A DNA stretch of 14,956 nt. It comes from JAEUKQ01 sp044227605. Its GTDB lineage: Bacteria; Pseudomonadota; Alphaproteobacteria; JAEUKQ01. Made by a program: the position numbers and the translations under genes. Location: contig JBGAWJ010000024.1 of assembly GCA_044227605.1 (NCBI GenBank), forward strand, positions 1 through 14,956, in the 5' to 3' direction. Below the pieces are notes generated by a model, which was given only the letters and a program-made list of their open reading frames with translations, was not told the DNA's origin and searched no databases. This document shows positions 8,111 to 14,956 of this stretch, one piece after another (within the stretch, counting starts at the first letter, position 1; each line of letters starts with the position of its first letter).

Positions 8111-8571
8111 GAAATATGCCTAAAAAATTAACAAATGTACGCCGTTTAGCTGCCGCAACAATCAGACACTGGTTATCGCAATCCTATACATTGTTTTACG
8201 GGTGCGTTTAATAAAAACACCCCAACAGTTATTCAATATTTACCTTTTTTGTCAATCTATGTTTGTTTATCCCCCCCGTTTGTTCGCTATAAAGACGGTA
8301 TTTTTTGGTGATTATAGGATGACGTGCTATTAATGAAAAAATAAATCGCTTCTACAGGAGGAAAAAATGAAATTTGCCTTATTACCCGGATCGCTGCGGA
8401 CAGAATCACTAAATAAAAAATTGGCTAAACAAAAGAATTACCCAAGGGCATTGTAAACCTGGATAAAACCCTCAAAAACACCAGTTATATTTTTTGGCCA
8501 TGGGTCACCTAGGAATGCTATTCATCAAAAAATTTACATAAAAACCATTCGCAATGTTTTTCAAATCAACC
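8111..8571. other. Intergenic gap between two transporter genes
   Basis: This 461-bp stretch holds no intact gene. It contains a run of seven C (around 8272-8278) and the short broken reading frame at 8367-8456 described separately. No terminator or clear promoter is visible. Confidence 0.6.
8367..8456 (+). pseudogene. Possible remnant of an NADPH-dependent FMN reductase (N-terminus only)
   Basis: A strong ribosome site (AGGAGG, 8356-8361) sits 5 bases before an ATG. The 29 codons that follow begin MKFALLPGSLRTESLNKKLA. That matches the start of NAD(P)H-dependent FMN reductases, in which a first beta strand is followed by the phosphate-binding G-S-x-R-x-x-S-x-N loop. After about 21 residues the frame becomes unrelated and stops at 8454-8456. 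Neither the next strand nor any later domain is recognisable in other frames. I read it as the surviving 5' end of a deleted gene. A genuine 29-residue peptide is less likely but possible given the good ribosome site. Confidence 0.5.
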
Positions 8572-9316
8572 CTATTTCTTAACAGCTTTTTGTACCACTA
8601 ACCAAATCCCAGAAATCACCAACGCCGTTCCTGCAATCATCGGCAGTGTAATCACTTCATTTAAAAAAAGGCTTGCCCATAACATACCAAAAACAGGCAT
8701 TAAATAGGCCACTGTCATGGCACGCGTTGGACCAATATTAGCAATTAACTGAAAAAAAAGTACATAGGCCAACGCACTTGACAATAAGGCAAGCCCTAAA
8801 AGATTAATGATGACATGTGTATCAATCATTCCGCTAATCTCCTGTGTTGCGGAGATAGGCAACAGCACCAGTGCTGCCAACAATTGGCTGCCAGCAGCTA
8901 TTCCTAGTGGTTTGATATGCCCGGCAAATTTTTTAACATAAACGCCTGCCAATGCGTAACAGGCGGTAGCCGCTAAACAAGCCAATACCGCTAACAGAAA
9001 ATCCCCATCCACTTCGGGTGAACCTATATTAACAACCAGGGCTACCCCGGCGGCAGCGACGATAAAACCAGCTATTTTTTTTATGCTCATCCCCTCCCCC
9101 AACCATATCCAAGCAAATAGGGCAGCGAAAAGTGGGGTTGTGGTATTTAAAACCACCGCGTATGATGCGGGGATATGTAAAAGAGCGTAAGCATAGAGAG
9201 AAAAGGGTAAAGCAGAATTAACAAGGCCGATTAGCAAATATTGCTTCCAATTATCCCGCCATCCAATAGGTATTTTGGCAAAAAAGTAATAGTTTTAAAA
9301 TATCGGTATGGCGCAT
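8572..9316 (-). pseudogene. EamA-family transporter with N-terminal deletion and frameshift
   Basis: From 9297 downward the frame reads NYYFFAKIPIGWRDNWKQYL and then a normal EamA sequence (GLVNSALPFSLYAYALLHIP, PASYAVVLNTTTPLFAALFA, a full second repeat) to the stop at 8572. A complete family member has about 295 residues; only about 240 are open here, with a TAA at 9297-9295 instead of helices 1-2. In another frame, an ATG at 9316 gives MRHTDILKLLLF, which resembles a family N-terminus, then runs out of frame and stops. The simplest reading is that about 50 codons between these two parts were deleted with loss of frame. Translation from the internal TTG at 9237 would give 221 residues lacking the first helices. 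It is probably non-functional. Confidence 0.7.
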
Positions 9317-9466
9317 AATGGGTCTTTTCTTTACATATAAAATTCTTGATACAAGCCAATTATCTCGGCAACCTGGCAAAAACTGCTTTTACTTGAGGAA
9401 GATTTTTTATAAAAATTCACGAACAAGTTGTAATAGTTACTTCCTTATTCAAACAGAGATTAATTG

Positions 9467-10072
9467 ATGATTATATCCCCAGTTACCCTTGAAGGCTTAC
9501 ATGTTAAATTAATACCCATGAATATCAGCCATTTGGACGGGCTTTACGAAGCACTTGTTGGCAATAACAAGTGGCAAGATATCTGGAAATACCGCGTTGA
9601 TAAAGTAAAAAACAAAGAAGATTTAAAAAAATATATGGAAGTCGCATTAGCTGGGGTTGAAAAGAGGGAGATTATTCCTTTTATCATTTTTGATAAGAGC
9701 TTGGATAAAGTTGTTGGCACCACCCGCTTTGCTGATATTTGCTTAGAAAAAAAGTCTTTAGAAATTGGTTGGACATCAATTGCACCAGAAGTGATGCGCA
9801 CACGGGTTAATACTGAATGCAAATATTTACTGCTAAAACATTGTTTTGAAACTTTAAAATTAGTTCGCGTAGCCCTGAAAACCCTATCCATTAATGAGCG
9901 ATCCCAACAAGCCATTTTACGAATTGGCGCCAAAAAAGAAGGTGAATTGCGCTGGGTAGCTAGAATGGCCAATGGCGAATATATTAACGTAGTTTATTTC
10001 AGTATTATCCAGCCCGAATGGCCAGAGGTTAAAAGAAAACTGGAAGGGTTTTTAACAGCAAAACAAAAGTAA
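9467..10072 (+). CDS. GNAT-family N-acetyltransferase (RimJ/RimL type)
   Basis: This 201-residue protein belongs to the Acetyltransf_3 / RimJ-RimL-like group, which transfers acetyl from acetyl-CoA to an amine. Family marks are KVVGTTRF (about residues 81-88), the LEIGWT strand, the segment RTRVNTECKYLLLKHCFE that packs against CoA, NERSQQAILRIGAKKEGELR near the end, and a final EWPEVKRKLE helix. The ATG at 9467 is preferred over the adjacent in-frame TTG at 9464. The ribosome site is weak (AGAG about 9 bases upstream). The acceptor is not predictable. It stands alone between a broken transporter and the NCS1 gene. Confidence 0.87.
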   Translation: MIISPVTLEGLHVKLIPMNISHLDGLYEALVGNNKWQDIWKYRVDKVKNKEDLKKYMEVALAGVEKREIIPFIIFDKSLDKVVGTTRFADICLEKKSLEIGWTSIAPEVMRTRVNTECKYLLLKHCFETLKLVRVALKTLSINERSQQAILRIGAKKEGELRWVARMANGEYINVVYFSIIQPEWPEVKRKLEGFLTAKQK

Positions 10073-10462
10073 AAAAACAGCGATCATCCCTCTGATTGAT
10101 AAAGAAAGCCCGTTTTTATACCAATAGATAATATCTGCAATCTTACTCCTAATATTGCCAAGTTGGGTTCATGATATCCCCCGTTCTGGTAACGCCCTAC
10201 AAAAACGCTACTCCATGGTCTCTCCTCATATTACCCAACTATTCATATGACTAACATTGTAGTTCAATACACAAGGCAGGCCAATATTTAGCGCTATGAA
10301 TGCAGAGAAATACTTCCTGCCCTAGATATCTTAACCCTGGATATGCTAAGTGGACTTCCTTCCAATCACCTAATACGGGGTAAATAGATCGCACACACAG
10401 TCTATTTCTATTGGTTTACGCCGAATAACAGGTTATTAAAATAACACGTCAATAAACTAATG
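10073..10462. other. Intergenic region without a convincing gene
   Basis: This 390-bp stretch separates two convergent genes (9467-10072 and 10463-11938). No GC-rich terminator hairpin is visible; the inverted repeat at 10424-10437 (AATAAC/GTTATT) is short and AT-only. A start-less open frame on the minus strand (10251-10415) is the only notable structure and is listed as a finding. Confidence 0.6.
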
Positions 10463-11938
10463 TTATGCGTCAACCCTGCTCAGAGAATGATTATTTTTCT
10501 GCATCATTACCATATAACTGATTCCAGAAATAACAAAACCCACAAACCAAGAATAGTTATAGAAGTCAGAAACCCAGTAAGGTACAGCATCCGCTGGTAT
10601 CAATTGGACCGTTGTTAAAAACCCTGGAACATTAGGTAATATCCCTAACACCAGGGCAATGATTGCCCGATAGTTAAATCCCTTATGAAAGCCATATCGC
10701 CCCTGATGTTGATATAAGGCTTCAACATTTAACTGCTGCTTACGAACAAAATAATAATCAGCGATCATAATACCGCCAATAGGCCCCAATAAAGCAGAAT
10801 AACCGACCAGCCAGGTAAAGATATAGCCGCTTGGATCTGCAATCAATTTCCAAGGCATAATCAAAATACCTATAATACCCGTAATCAATCCACCCAGTTT
10901 AAAATTAATCTTTGATGGCGCCAGATTGGAAAAATCATTGGCCGGGCTTACAATGTTGGCTGCAATATTCGTAGCTAATGTTGAGATGGCGATGGCGATC
11001 ATCGCCACACTAATTAATATCTTGCTACTGAATTTACTGGTTAAAACTATCGGGTCCCAGATAGCATCACCATAGATAATAACCGTGGCCGACGTAACGA
11101 CCACGCCAATAAAGGCAAATAAAGTCATGGCCGGTGGCAAGCCGATAGCTTGACCTAGCATTTGTGCTCTCTGGCTTTTTGCATATCGGGTAAAATCAGG
11201 GATATTGAGGGATAGAGTGGCCCAAAAACCAACCATCCCTGTTAAGGCCGGAAAGAAGAAATGAAAGAACTCCGCATTGGAAGCGAATTTGGAAGGCTGG
11301 TTTAGAATCGGACCCAAACCGTTGCCAGCATCAATTGCCCAAAATAAGAGTGCTAATGCGGCTATGGGTAAAAATATGGCTTTAACAACCAATAATTTGC
11401 GAATGCTTTCAACCCCCAGAAAAACAATCAACATGTTGAGCAGCCAAAATAACAAGAAACAAATGGCTGGTCCTGTTGGCAATCCAAAAGAATCAGGTAA
11501 AATCGGTGATAATGTTTCAAGGGAAGGAATCCATAAGCGGAGCATTTGATAAGTTGCAAATCCCCCTATCCAAGTTTGGATACCAAACCAGCCACATGCA
11601 ACGATGGCACGCAGCATAGCAGGAATATTAGCTCCCTTAACACCAAAACTCGACCTTGCAAGTACGGGAAAAGGAATGCCGTATTTTGCCCCAGCTTTAC
11701 CATTTAAAATCATGGGAATTAATACGATGACATTGCCTAAAAAAACAGTGAAAATGGCTTGCCACCAATTCATGCCACCCCCAATCAAGGAACTAGCCAT
11801 CATATAAGTTGGGATGCACAAACTCATGCTAATCCATAAGGCTGCATAGTTCCAGGTATTCCAGCTGCGTTTATCGGCAGGAATGGGTGCTAAATCTTTG
11901 TTATAAAGAGAGGAATCTTGTTCGGGAAATTGCGACAT
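10463..11938 (-). CDS. NCS1-family nucleobase/hydantoin/allantoin-type cation symporter
   Basis: This 491-residue protein has about 12 membrane helices and the NCS1 signatures. The N-terminus reads LYNKDLAPIPADKRSWNTWN, then GMNWWQA, GIPFPVLARSSFGVKGANIP, CGWFGIQTWIGG, NIPDFTRYAKSQ and NIAANIVSPANDFSNLAP. W117 and Q121 in the CGWFGIQTW segment correspond by eye to substrate-binding residues of the hydantoin transporter Mhp1. The family imports nucleobases, allantoin, hydantoins or related compounds with Na+ or H+. The segments fit the PucI/Mhp1 branch better than CodB. No catabolic genes lie nearby, so the substrate is open. GGAAGG lies about 11 bases before the ATG, inside a small inverted repeat (11939-11955). 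Confidence 0.9.
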   Translation of the reverse strand: MSQFPEQDSSLYNKDLAPIPADKRSWNTWNYAALWISMSLCIPTYMMASSLIGGGMNWWQAIFTVFLGNVIVLIPMILNGKAGAKYGIPFPVLARSSFGVKGANIPAMLRAIVACGWFGIQTWIGGFATYQMLRLWIPSLETLSPILPDSFGLPTGPAICFLLFWLLNMLIVFLGVESIRKLLVVKAIFLPIAALALLFWAIDAGNGLGPILNQPSKFASNAEFFHFFFPALTGMVGFWATLSLNIPDFTRYAKSQRAQMLGQAIGLPPAMTLFAFIGVVVTSATVIIYGDAIWDPIVLTSKFSSKILISVAMIAIAISTLATNIAANIVSPANDFSNLAPSKINFKLGGLITGIIGILIMPWKLIADPSGYIFTWLVGYSALLGPIGGIMIADYYFVRKQQLNVEALYQHQGRYGFHKGFNYRAIIALVLGILPNVPGFLTTVQLIPADAVPYWVSDFYNYSWFVGFVISGISYMVMMQKNNHSLSRVDA

Positions 11939-11955
11939 ATGGAATGGCCTTCCAT
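11939..11955 (-). promoter_or_regulatory. Inverted repeat covering the ribosome binding site of the NCS1 gene
   Basis: The 17 bases directly before the ATG form 6-bp arms ATGGAA/TTCCAT around a 5-base centre. On the minus-strand mRNA the GGAAGG Shine-Dalgarno lies in the 5' arm and loop, so the hairpin could hide it. It may equally be an operator half-site or chance. Confidence 0.3.
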
Positions 11956-12092
11956 GAAAATGATATAGTTGATATCGATTCCAGGTTTAGTAGTAAGAGG
12001 AACCCACAACCTTGTCAATTTAATATGAGCAATAGTGTCGAAATGATTTTCCCCTTGCAATCATCCCATAGAAAATAAGCAACAAAAGCTGG

Positions 12093-12278
12093 ATGGCTAT
12101 TGATTTTGAACAAATAAAATCAGGTTTTAACTTGGTTGCGACAGCTAGAGAAGAAGGGCTTATTTCTACCACACATTTAAACCAAGGCATTGTTGAGTCT
12201 ATTGCGGTTAAGCAACTTGCAGAACACTGCCGAAAAAAATTGGCGGAAGATATTTATTTTCTTGTCAAAAAACTCTGA
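12093..12278 (+). CDS. Small hypothetical protein (61 residues), uncertain
   Basis: This frame encodes a charged 61-residue peptide beginning MAIDFEQIKSGFNLVATARE and ending in a likely helix (VKQLAEHCRKKLAEDIYFLV). I do not recognise a family. It ends 22 bp before the fused nucleotidyltransferase gene and is on the same strand, so it could be the first gene of that operon. Against it: no ribosome site precedes the ATG, an in-frame stop lies 21 bases upstream, and it is short. It might be the C-terminal remnant of an older gene. The 11939-12300 stretch holds no other candidate. Confidence 0.3.
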   Translation: MAIDFEQIKSGFNLVATAREEGLISTTHLNQGIVESIAVKQLAEHCRKKLAEDIYFLVKKL

Positions 12279-12300
12279 AAAAAATATTGGGTATATTGAA

Positions 12301-14136
12301 ATGATAAAAAAGGCTATAATATTAGCAGCCGGAAAAGGCACTAGACTCTGGCCTTTGACTGATTCACACCCTAAACCTTTAACTTTAGTTAATAACATCA
12401 CCATCTTAGAAAATTGTCTTAATTGTCTTGCAGATTTAGGTATACCTAAAACCGTGATTGTTGTTGGTTATAAGGCACAAGACATTATTAATCAGATTGG
12501 GTATAAATATAAAGGTATAGAAATAGTTTATGAACTAAATGAATTATATGAAACGACAAATAATATTTACTCTTTATGGCTCGCACGTTTTCATTTTAAT
12601 ATGGATTGTTTATTAATTGAAGGTGATATTTTTTTTGATAAAGAATTAATTTCAAGACTATTTTCTCAAGAACAAAATAGGAATTACGCAGTAACTTCTC
12701 AGTTTAAAGAGAGTTTAGAGGGAACAGTTGTTGAAATAAACAAGAATAATAGGATTAAAAAGTTTCAAAATTCCATAAAACTTACTAACAAGCAAAAGCT
12801 TGACAGAAAAATTCATAAAACGGTCAATATCTACTTATTAACCAATTCTTTTCTAGAAAAACAATTCAGAAATTTCATAGAAAAGAAAATCTCTGAAGGA
12901 TACATAGGATTATATTATGAAGAATTATTCGGAGAAATGGTTAAAAGAAAAGAAACTGAATTTTGGGCAGTTGATTGTAGTGATTTGAGATGGGTTGAAA
13001 TTGACAACTTAAATGATTTATCCGTTGCGGAAAAAATATTCTCTCAGAACAGCCAAAAATTAAATATTATCAGCCAAGAACATGGGGGATACTGGAGATA
13101 CGATTTCGTAGATCACTGTCTTCTTTATAATCTTTATTTTCCTCCACAAAAATTCATGAGGGCACTGACAGAAAGAATGTCTGATTTAGTACTCAATTAT
13201 CCTGCAGGACAAAAAAGTATTACTTGGTTTCTAGCGCAATATTTGCAAGAAGATCCAAAATATCTTGTTATAGGAAATGGAGTTTCTGAATTTATAAGAA
13301 TTATCGCTAATAATCTTCGTGGAAAGATGATGATACCTACCCCATCTTTTAATGAATATGAAAATTCCGTAGCCACTGGTCAGTTAATCAGATTTCCGCT
13401 TCTTCCTGAGAGAAATTTTGAGCTTGATATGGAAAGTTTTGTAAATAAAGCCTTAGTAGAAAAACCTGAGCTCTTAATTATTGTTTCCCCTAATAATCCT
13501 ACAGGTAATTCTATACCTAGATCGCAACTTATTTACCTATTAGAGGCACTAAGAGATCACGATATTATCATTATTATTGATGAATCTTTTGTAGACTTCA
13601 TGTCAACCCCCGAGCAGCAAAGTTTAACTAAATATGTTACATCGTTTAATAATCTAGTTATTGTGAAAAGCTTAAGTAAAACATATGGAATTGGAGGAAT
13701 TCGATTAGGTTATTTATTAACCTCTAATCTAGATTTTATGGCACTTATGCGTAACAAACTGCCTATATGGAACATTAATGGGTTTGGAGAAGAATTTATA
13801 CGGAATTTGCCAAGTTATCAGAAAGAATATAAAGCCAGCTGTTTAACTGTTAGAAATAATACTGATTTATTACACCAACATCTACAGGCAATTCCGGAAC
13901 TAAAGGTTTTTCCAACGGTTACAAACTATATTTTCTGTCATTTGGCCAATTCAATAGGCACTGCAAAACAAATGACAGAAAAGCTATTAATTGATCATAA
14001 AATATTAGTTAAAGATTGTTCAGGAAAATCTTTAACAGACTCCGAACAATGGCTCAGAATTGCTAGCAGAACCCCTGATGAAAATCTTAAAGTAGTAAAT
14101 TCGATGAAAAAAATAATTGAAGAGTGTAGTAGATAA
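12301..14136 (+). CDS. Fusion: LicC/PntC-like cytidylyltransferase + CobD/HisC-like PLP-dependent enzyme
   Basis: The start is the ATG at 12301, because the conserved N-terminus MIKKAIILAAGKGTRLWPLT begins there; an upstream in-frame extension adds unrelated residues. The product is 611 residues. Residues 1-245 form a nucleotidyltransferase: LAAGKGTRLWPLT (8-20), K25, NNIYSLWLA (87-95), EGDIFFD (D109) and WVEIDNLNDL (231-240). The NNxYSLxL and WxEID patterns are those of LicC and of phosphonate cytidylyltransferases (PntC), so CTP is the likely donor. Residues 258-605 form a fold-type I PLP enzyme: HGGYWRYDF, GNGVSEFIRI (325-334), SPNNPTGN (396-403), IDESFVDF (D427), the Schiff-base lysine in KSLSKTYGIGGIRLGY (K460, R468) and LRIASRTPDEN (R586). 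Likely role: make and CTP-activate an aminoalkyl phosphate or phosphonate. The gene is markedly AT-rich. No clear ribosome site is visible. Confidence 0.87.
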   Translation: MIKKAIILAAGKGTRLWPLTDSHPKPLTLVNNITILENCLNCLADLGIPKTVIVVGYKAQDIINQIGYKYKGIEIVYELNELYETTNNIYSLWLARFHFNMDCLLIEGDIFFDKELISRLFSQEQNRNYAVTSQFKESLEGTVVEINKNNRIKKFQNSIKLTNKQKLDRKIHKTVNIYLLTNSFLEKQFRNFIEKKISEGYIGLYYEELFGEMVKRKETEFWAVDCSDLRWVEIDNLNDLSVAEKIFSQNSQKLNIISQEHGGYWRYDFVDHCLLYNLYFPPQKFMRALTERMSDLVLNYPAGQKSITWFLAQYLQEDPKYLVIGNGVSEFIRIIANNLRGKMMIPTPSFNEYENSVATGQLIRFPLLPERNFELDMESFVNKALVEKPELLIIVSPNNPTGNSIPRSQLIYLLEALRDHDIIIIIDESFVDFMSTPEQQSLTKYVTSFNNLVIVKSLSKTYGIGGIRLGYLLTSNLDFMALMRNKLPIWNINGFGEEFIRNLPSYQKEYKASCLTVRNNTDLLHQHLQAIPELKVFPTVTNYIFCHLANSIGTAKQMTEKLLIDHKILVKDCSGKSLTDSEQWLRIASRTPDENLKVVNSMKKIIEECSR

Positions 14137-14143
14137 TTAAGTC

Positions 14144-14758
14144 ATGCTTAAACACATAAAAGATTTAGCAAACCTCTGCACATTATTAGGTCTATGTTTA
14201 GGCCTAACAGGTATTTATCTGTCAATAATAGGTTATGCGACATTAGGCCTTGCAGCCTTATTATTAGCTGTCCTATGTGATATATTTGACGGGATTATTG
14301 CTAGAACGACAGAAAATCGCACATCACAATCATCTGCCATAGGCGGCCAACTTGATTCTTTAGCTGATCTTATCCATAGTGGAATGGGACCAACTTTAGT
14401 TATTGGCAGCTGGTACGGTTGGCCCTTATGGTATTTATTACCGGCATGTTTATTAATTATGTCCGGTGCTATAAGGTTAGCCAATTATAATGTGTTTGGT
14501 TTAACTGAAAGCGGCTCTTTCCAAGGATTACCTATTTTCTACTGTCCTATTATTGTTAGTATAATTTTTTTATTAAAAAATTACTCTAACGTTTTAGAAA
14601 TAATTTTATTAGTGACAATCATCCTTGTTACTTTACTTCAAGTGGCCCCCATACAGATACCTAAACTTAAGGGTTGGGCTTTGAAGGGTCTGGTTGGATT
14701 AATTATTTGTTTATCTGCCTATTATATTCTTGTAGGCTTCCGCACTTTATACGTATGA
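14144..14758 (+). CDS. CDP-alcohol phosphatidyltransferase family membrane enzyme, PssA-like
   Basis: This 204-residue membrane protein starts 7 bp after the fusion gene. It carries the CDP-alcohol phosphotransferase motif: D46-IF-D49-G50-II-A53-R54, then G67, D71 and D75, with the helix QLDSLADLIHSG. The spacer between AR and G is 12 residues, longer than the usual 8 or so. GAIRLANYNVFG and FQGLPI resemble phosphatidylserine synthase (PssA). Such enzymes exchange CMP for an alcohol; either CDP-diacylglycerol is the donor, or a CDP-activated headgroup is moved onto a lipid. Next to a CTP-dependent headgroup enzyme, the second use is attractive but is inference. Six to seven membrane helices are likely. 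Confidence 0.87.
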   Translation: MLKHIKDLANLCTLLGLCLGLTGIYLSIIGYATLGLAALLLAVLCDIFDGIIARTTENRTSQSSAIGGQLDSLADLIHSGMGPTLVIGSWYGWPLWYLLPACLLIMSGAIRLANYNVFGLTESGSFQGLPIFYCPIIVSIIFLLKNYSNVLEIILLVTIILVTLLQVAPIQIPKLKGWALKGLVGLIICLSAYYILVGFRTLYV

Positions 14759-14771
14759 AAAGAAAGATTCA

Positions 14772-14956
14772 GTGAAAACATTAATTATTTTTGATATCGA
14801 TGGAACTCTCCTAGATACAGTTAATGCTCATCAAAATGCTTTGTTACAAGCTTTAGAGAATTTTAATTTTTCTTATATAAATAAAAATTGGGGTTCTTAT
14901 AAACATCATACCGACTCATGGATTTTGCATGAATTATTTTTGCAGAATTTCAATAG
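14772..14956 (+). CDS. HAD-superfamily hydrolase, N-terminal part cut by the window edge
   Basis: A GTG at 14772 begins MKTLIIFDIDGTLLDTVNAH, which contains the HAD catalytic motif I DxDGT (D8 nucleophile, D10) followed by LLDT, as in phosphoglycolate-phosphatase-like (subfamily I) enzymes. No in-frame ATG is close. The ATG at 14755 is in another frame and stops after six codons. A weak purine-rich site (AAAAGAAAG) precedes the GTG. The gene begins 13 bp after the CDP-alcohol enzyme, so it is probably in the same operon; 61 codons are visible. It may act on a phosphorylated intermediate of that pathway. The exact substrate is unknown. Confidence 0.85.
   Translation, partial: MKTLIIFDIDGTLLDTVNAHQNALLQALENFNFSYINKNWGSYKHHTDSWILHELFLQNFN

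Noticed and set aside
9544..9972. 142-residue open frame on the minus strand opposite the GNAT gene
   Set aside because: It is the antisense shadow of a clear acetyltransferase and has no family-like features.
10424..10457. AT-rich inverted repeats after the NCS1 gene as a terminator
   Set aside because: The stems are about 6 bp and lack GC pairs, and no T-tract follows.
12190..12300. N-terminal extension of the fusion protein from 12190
   Set aside because: The family N-terminus begins exactly at the ATG at 12301, and the extra 37 residues match nothing and overlap the small frame at 12093-12278.
1..14956. CRISPR array, tRNA/rRNA genes, intact insertion sequence or phage genes
   Set aside because: No regularly spaced repeats, RNA signatures, transposase motifs or paired terminal repeats were seen on either strand by eye.

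Overview
The window looks like chromosomal DNA of a low-to-moderate GC alphaproteobacterium. The NAD kinase at the left edge has the GGDGF form of the usual GGDGT motif, and the iron-uptake operon is a complete FtrABCD type. The lineage call is inferred from these protein features; nothing here fixes genus or species, and no rRNA, tRNA, CRISPR array or intact mobile element is visible.

Layout. (1) 1-710: 3' part of nadK, ending at a strong hairpin shared with the convergent gene. (2) 728-3685, minus strand: an exported protein of about 985 residues, with seven propeller-like repeats followed by a large beta-rich C-terminal half. (3) 3831-7099, minus strand: an iron-uptake operon with a perfect 19-bp Fur-type palindrome in front, encoding P19-like FtrA, cupredoxin FtrB, Ftr1-type permease FtrC (TTG start) and polyferredoxin FtrD. 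(4) 7196-9316: one intact EamA/DMT exporter, a gap holding the first 20 or so codons of a flavin-reductase-like gene, and a second EamA gene that has lost its N-terminus by an internal deletion. (5) 9467-10072, plus strand: a RimL-type GNAT acetyltransferase, followed by about 390 bp without a convincing gene. (6) 10463-11938, minus strand: an NCS1 nucleobase/hydantoin-type symporter. (7) 12301 to the right edge, plus strand: a tightly packed, clearly more AT-rich operon.

The right-hand operon is the most interesting part. Its first gene fuses a LicC/PntC-like cytidylyltransferase to a CobD/HisC-like PLP enzyme. It is followed 7 bp later by a PssA-like CDP-alcohol phosphotransferase and 13 bp later by a HAD phosphatase cut by the window edge. 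Together they suggest a route that makes an amino-alkyl phosphate or phosphonate headgroup, activates it with CTP, and transfers it to a lipid or other alcohol. Two models fit: a 2-aminoethylphosphonate (phosphonolipid) pathway, or a Kennedy-like route from phosphoserine or threonine phosphate. The genes just past the right edge should decide, in particular whether pepM and ppd homologues are there. The drop in GC and the decayed genes to its left suggest that this end of the window is an acquired or plastic region.
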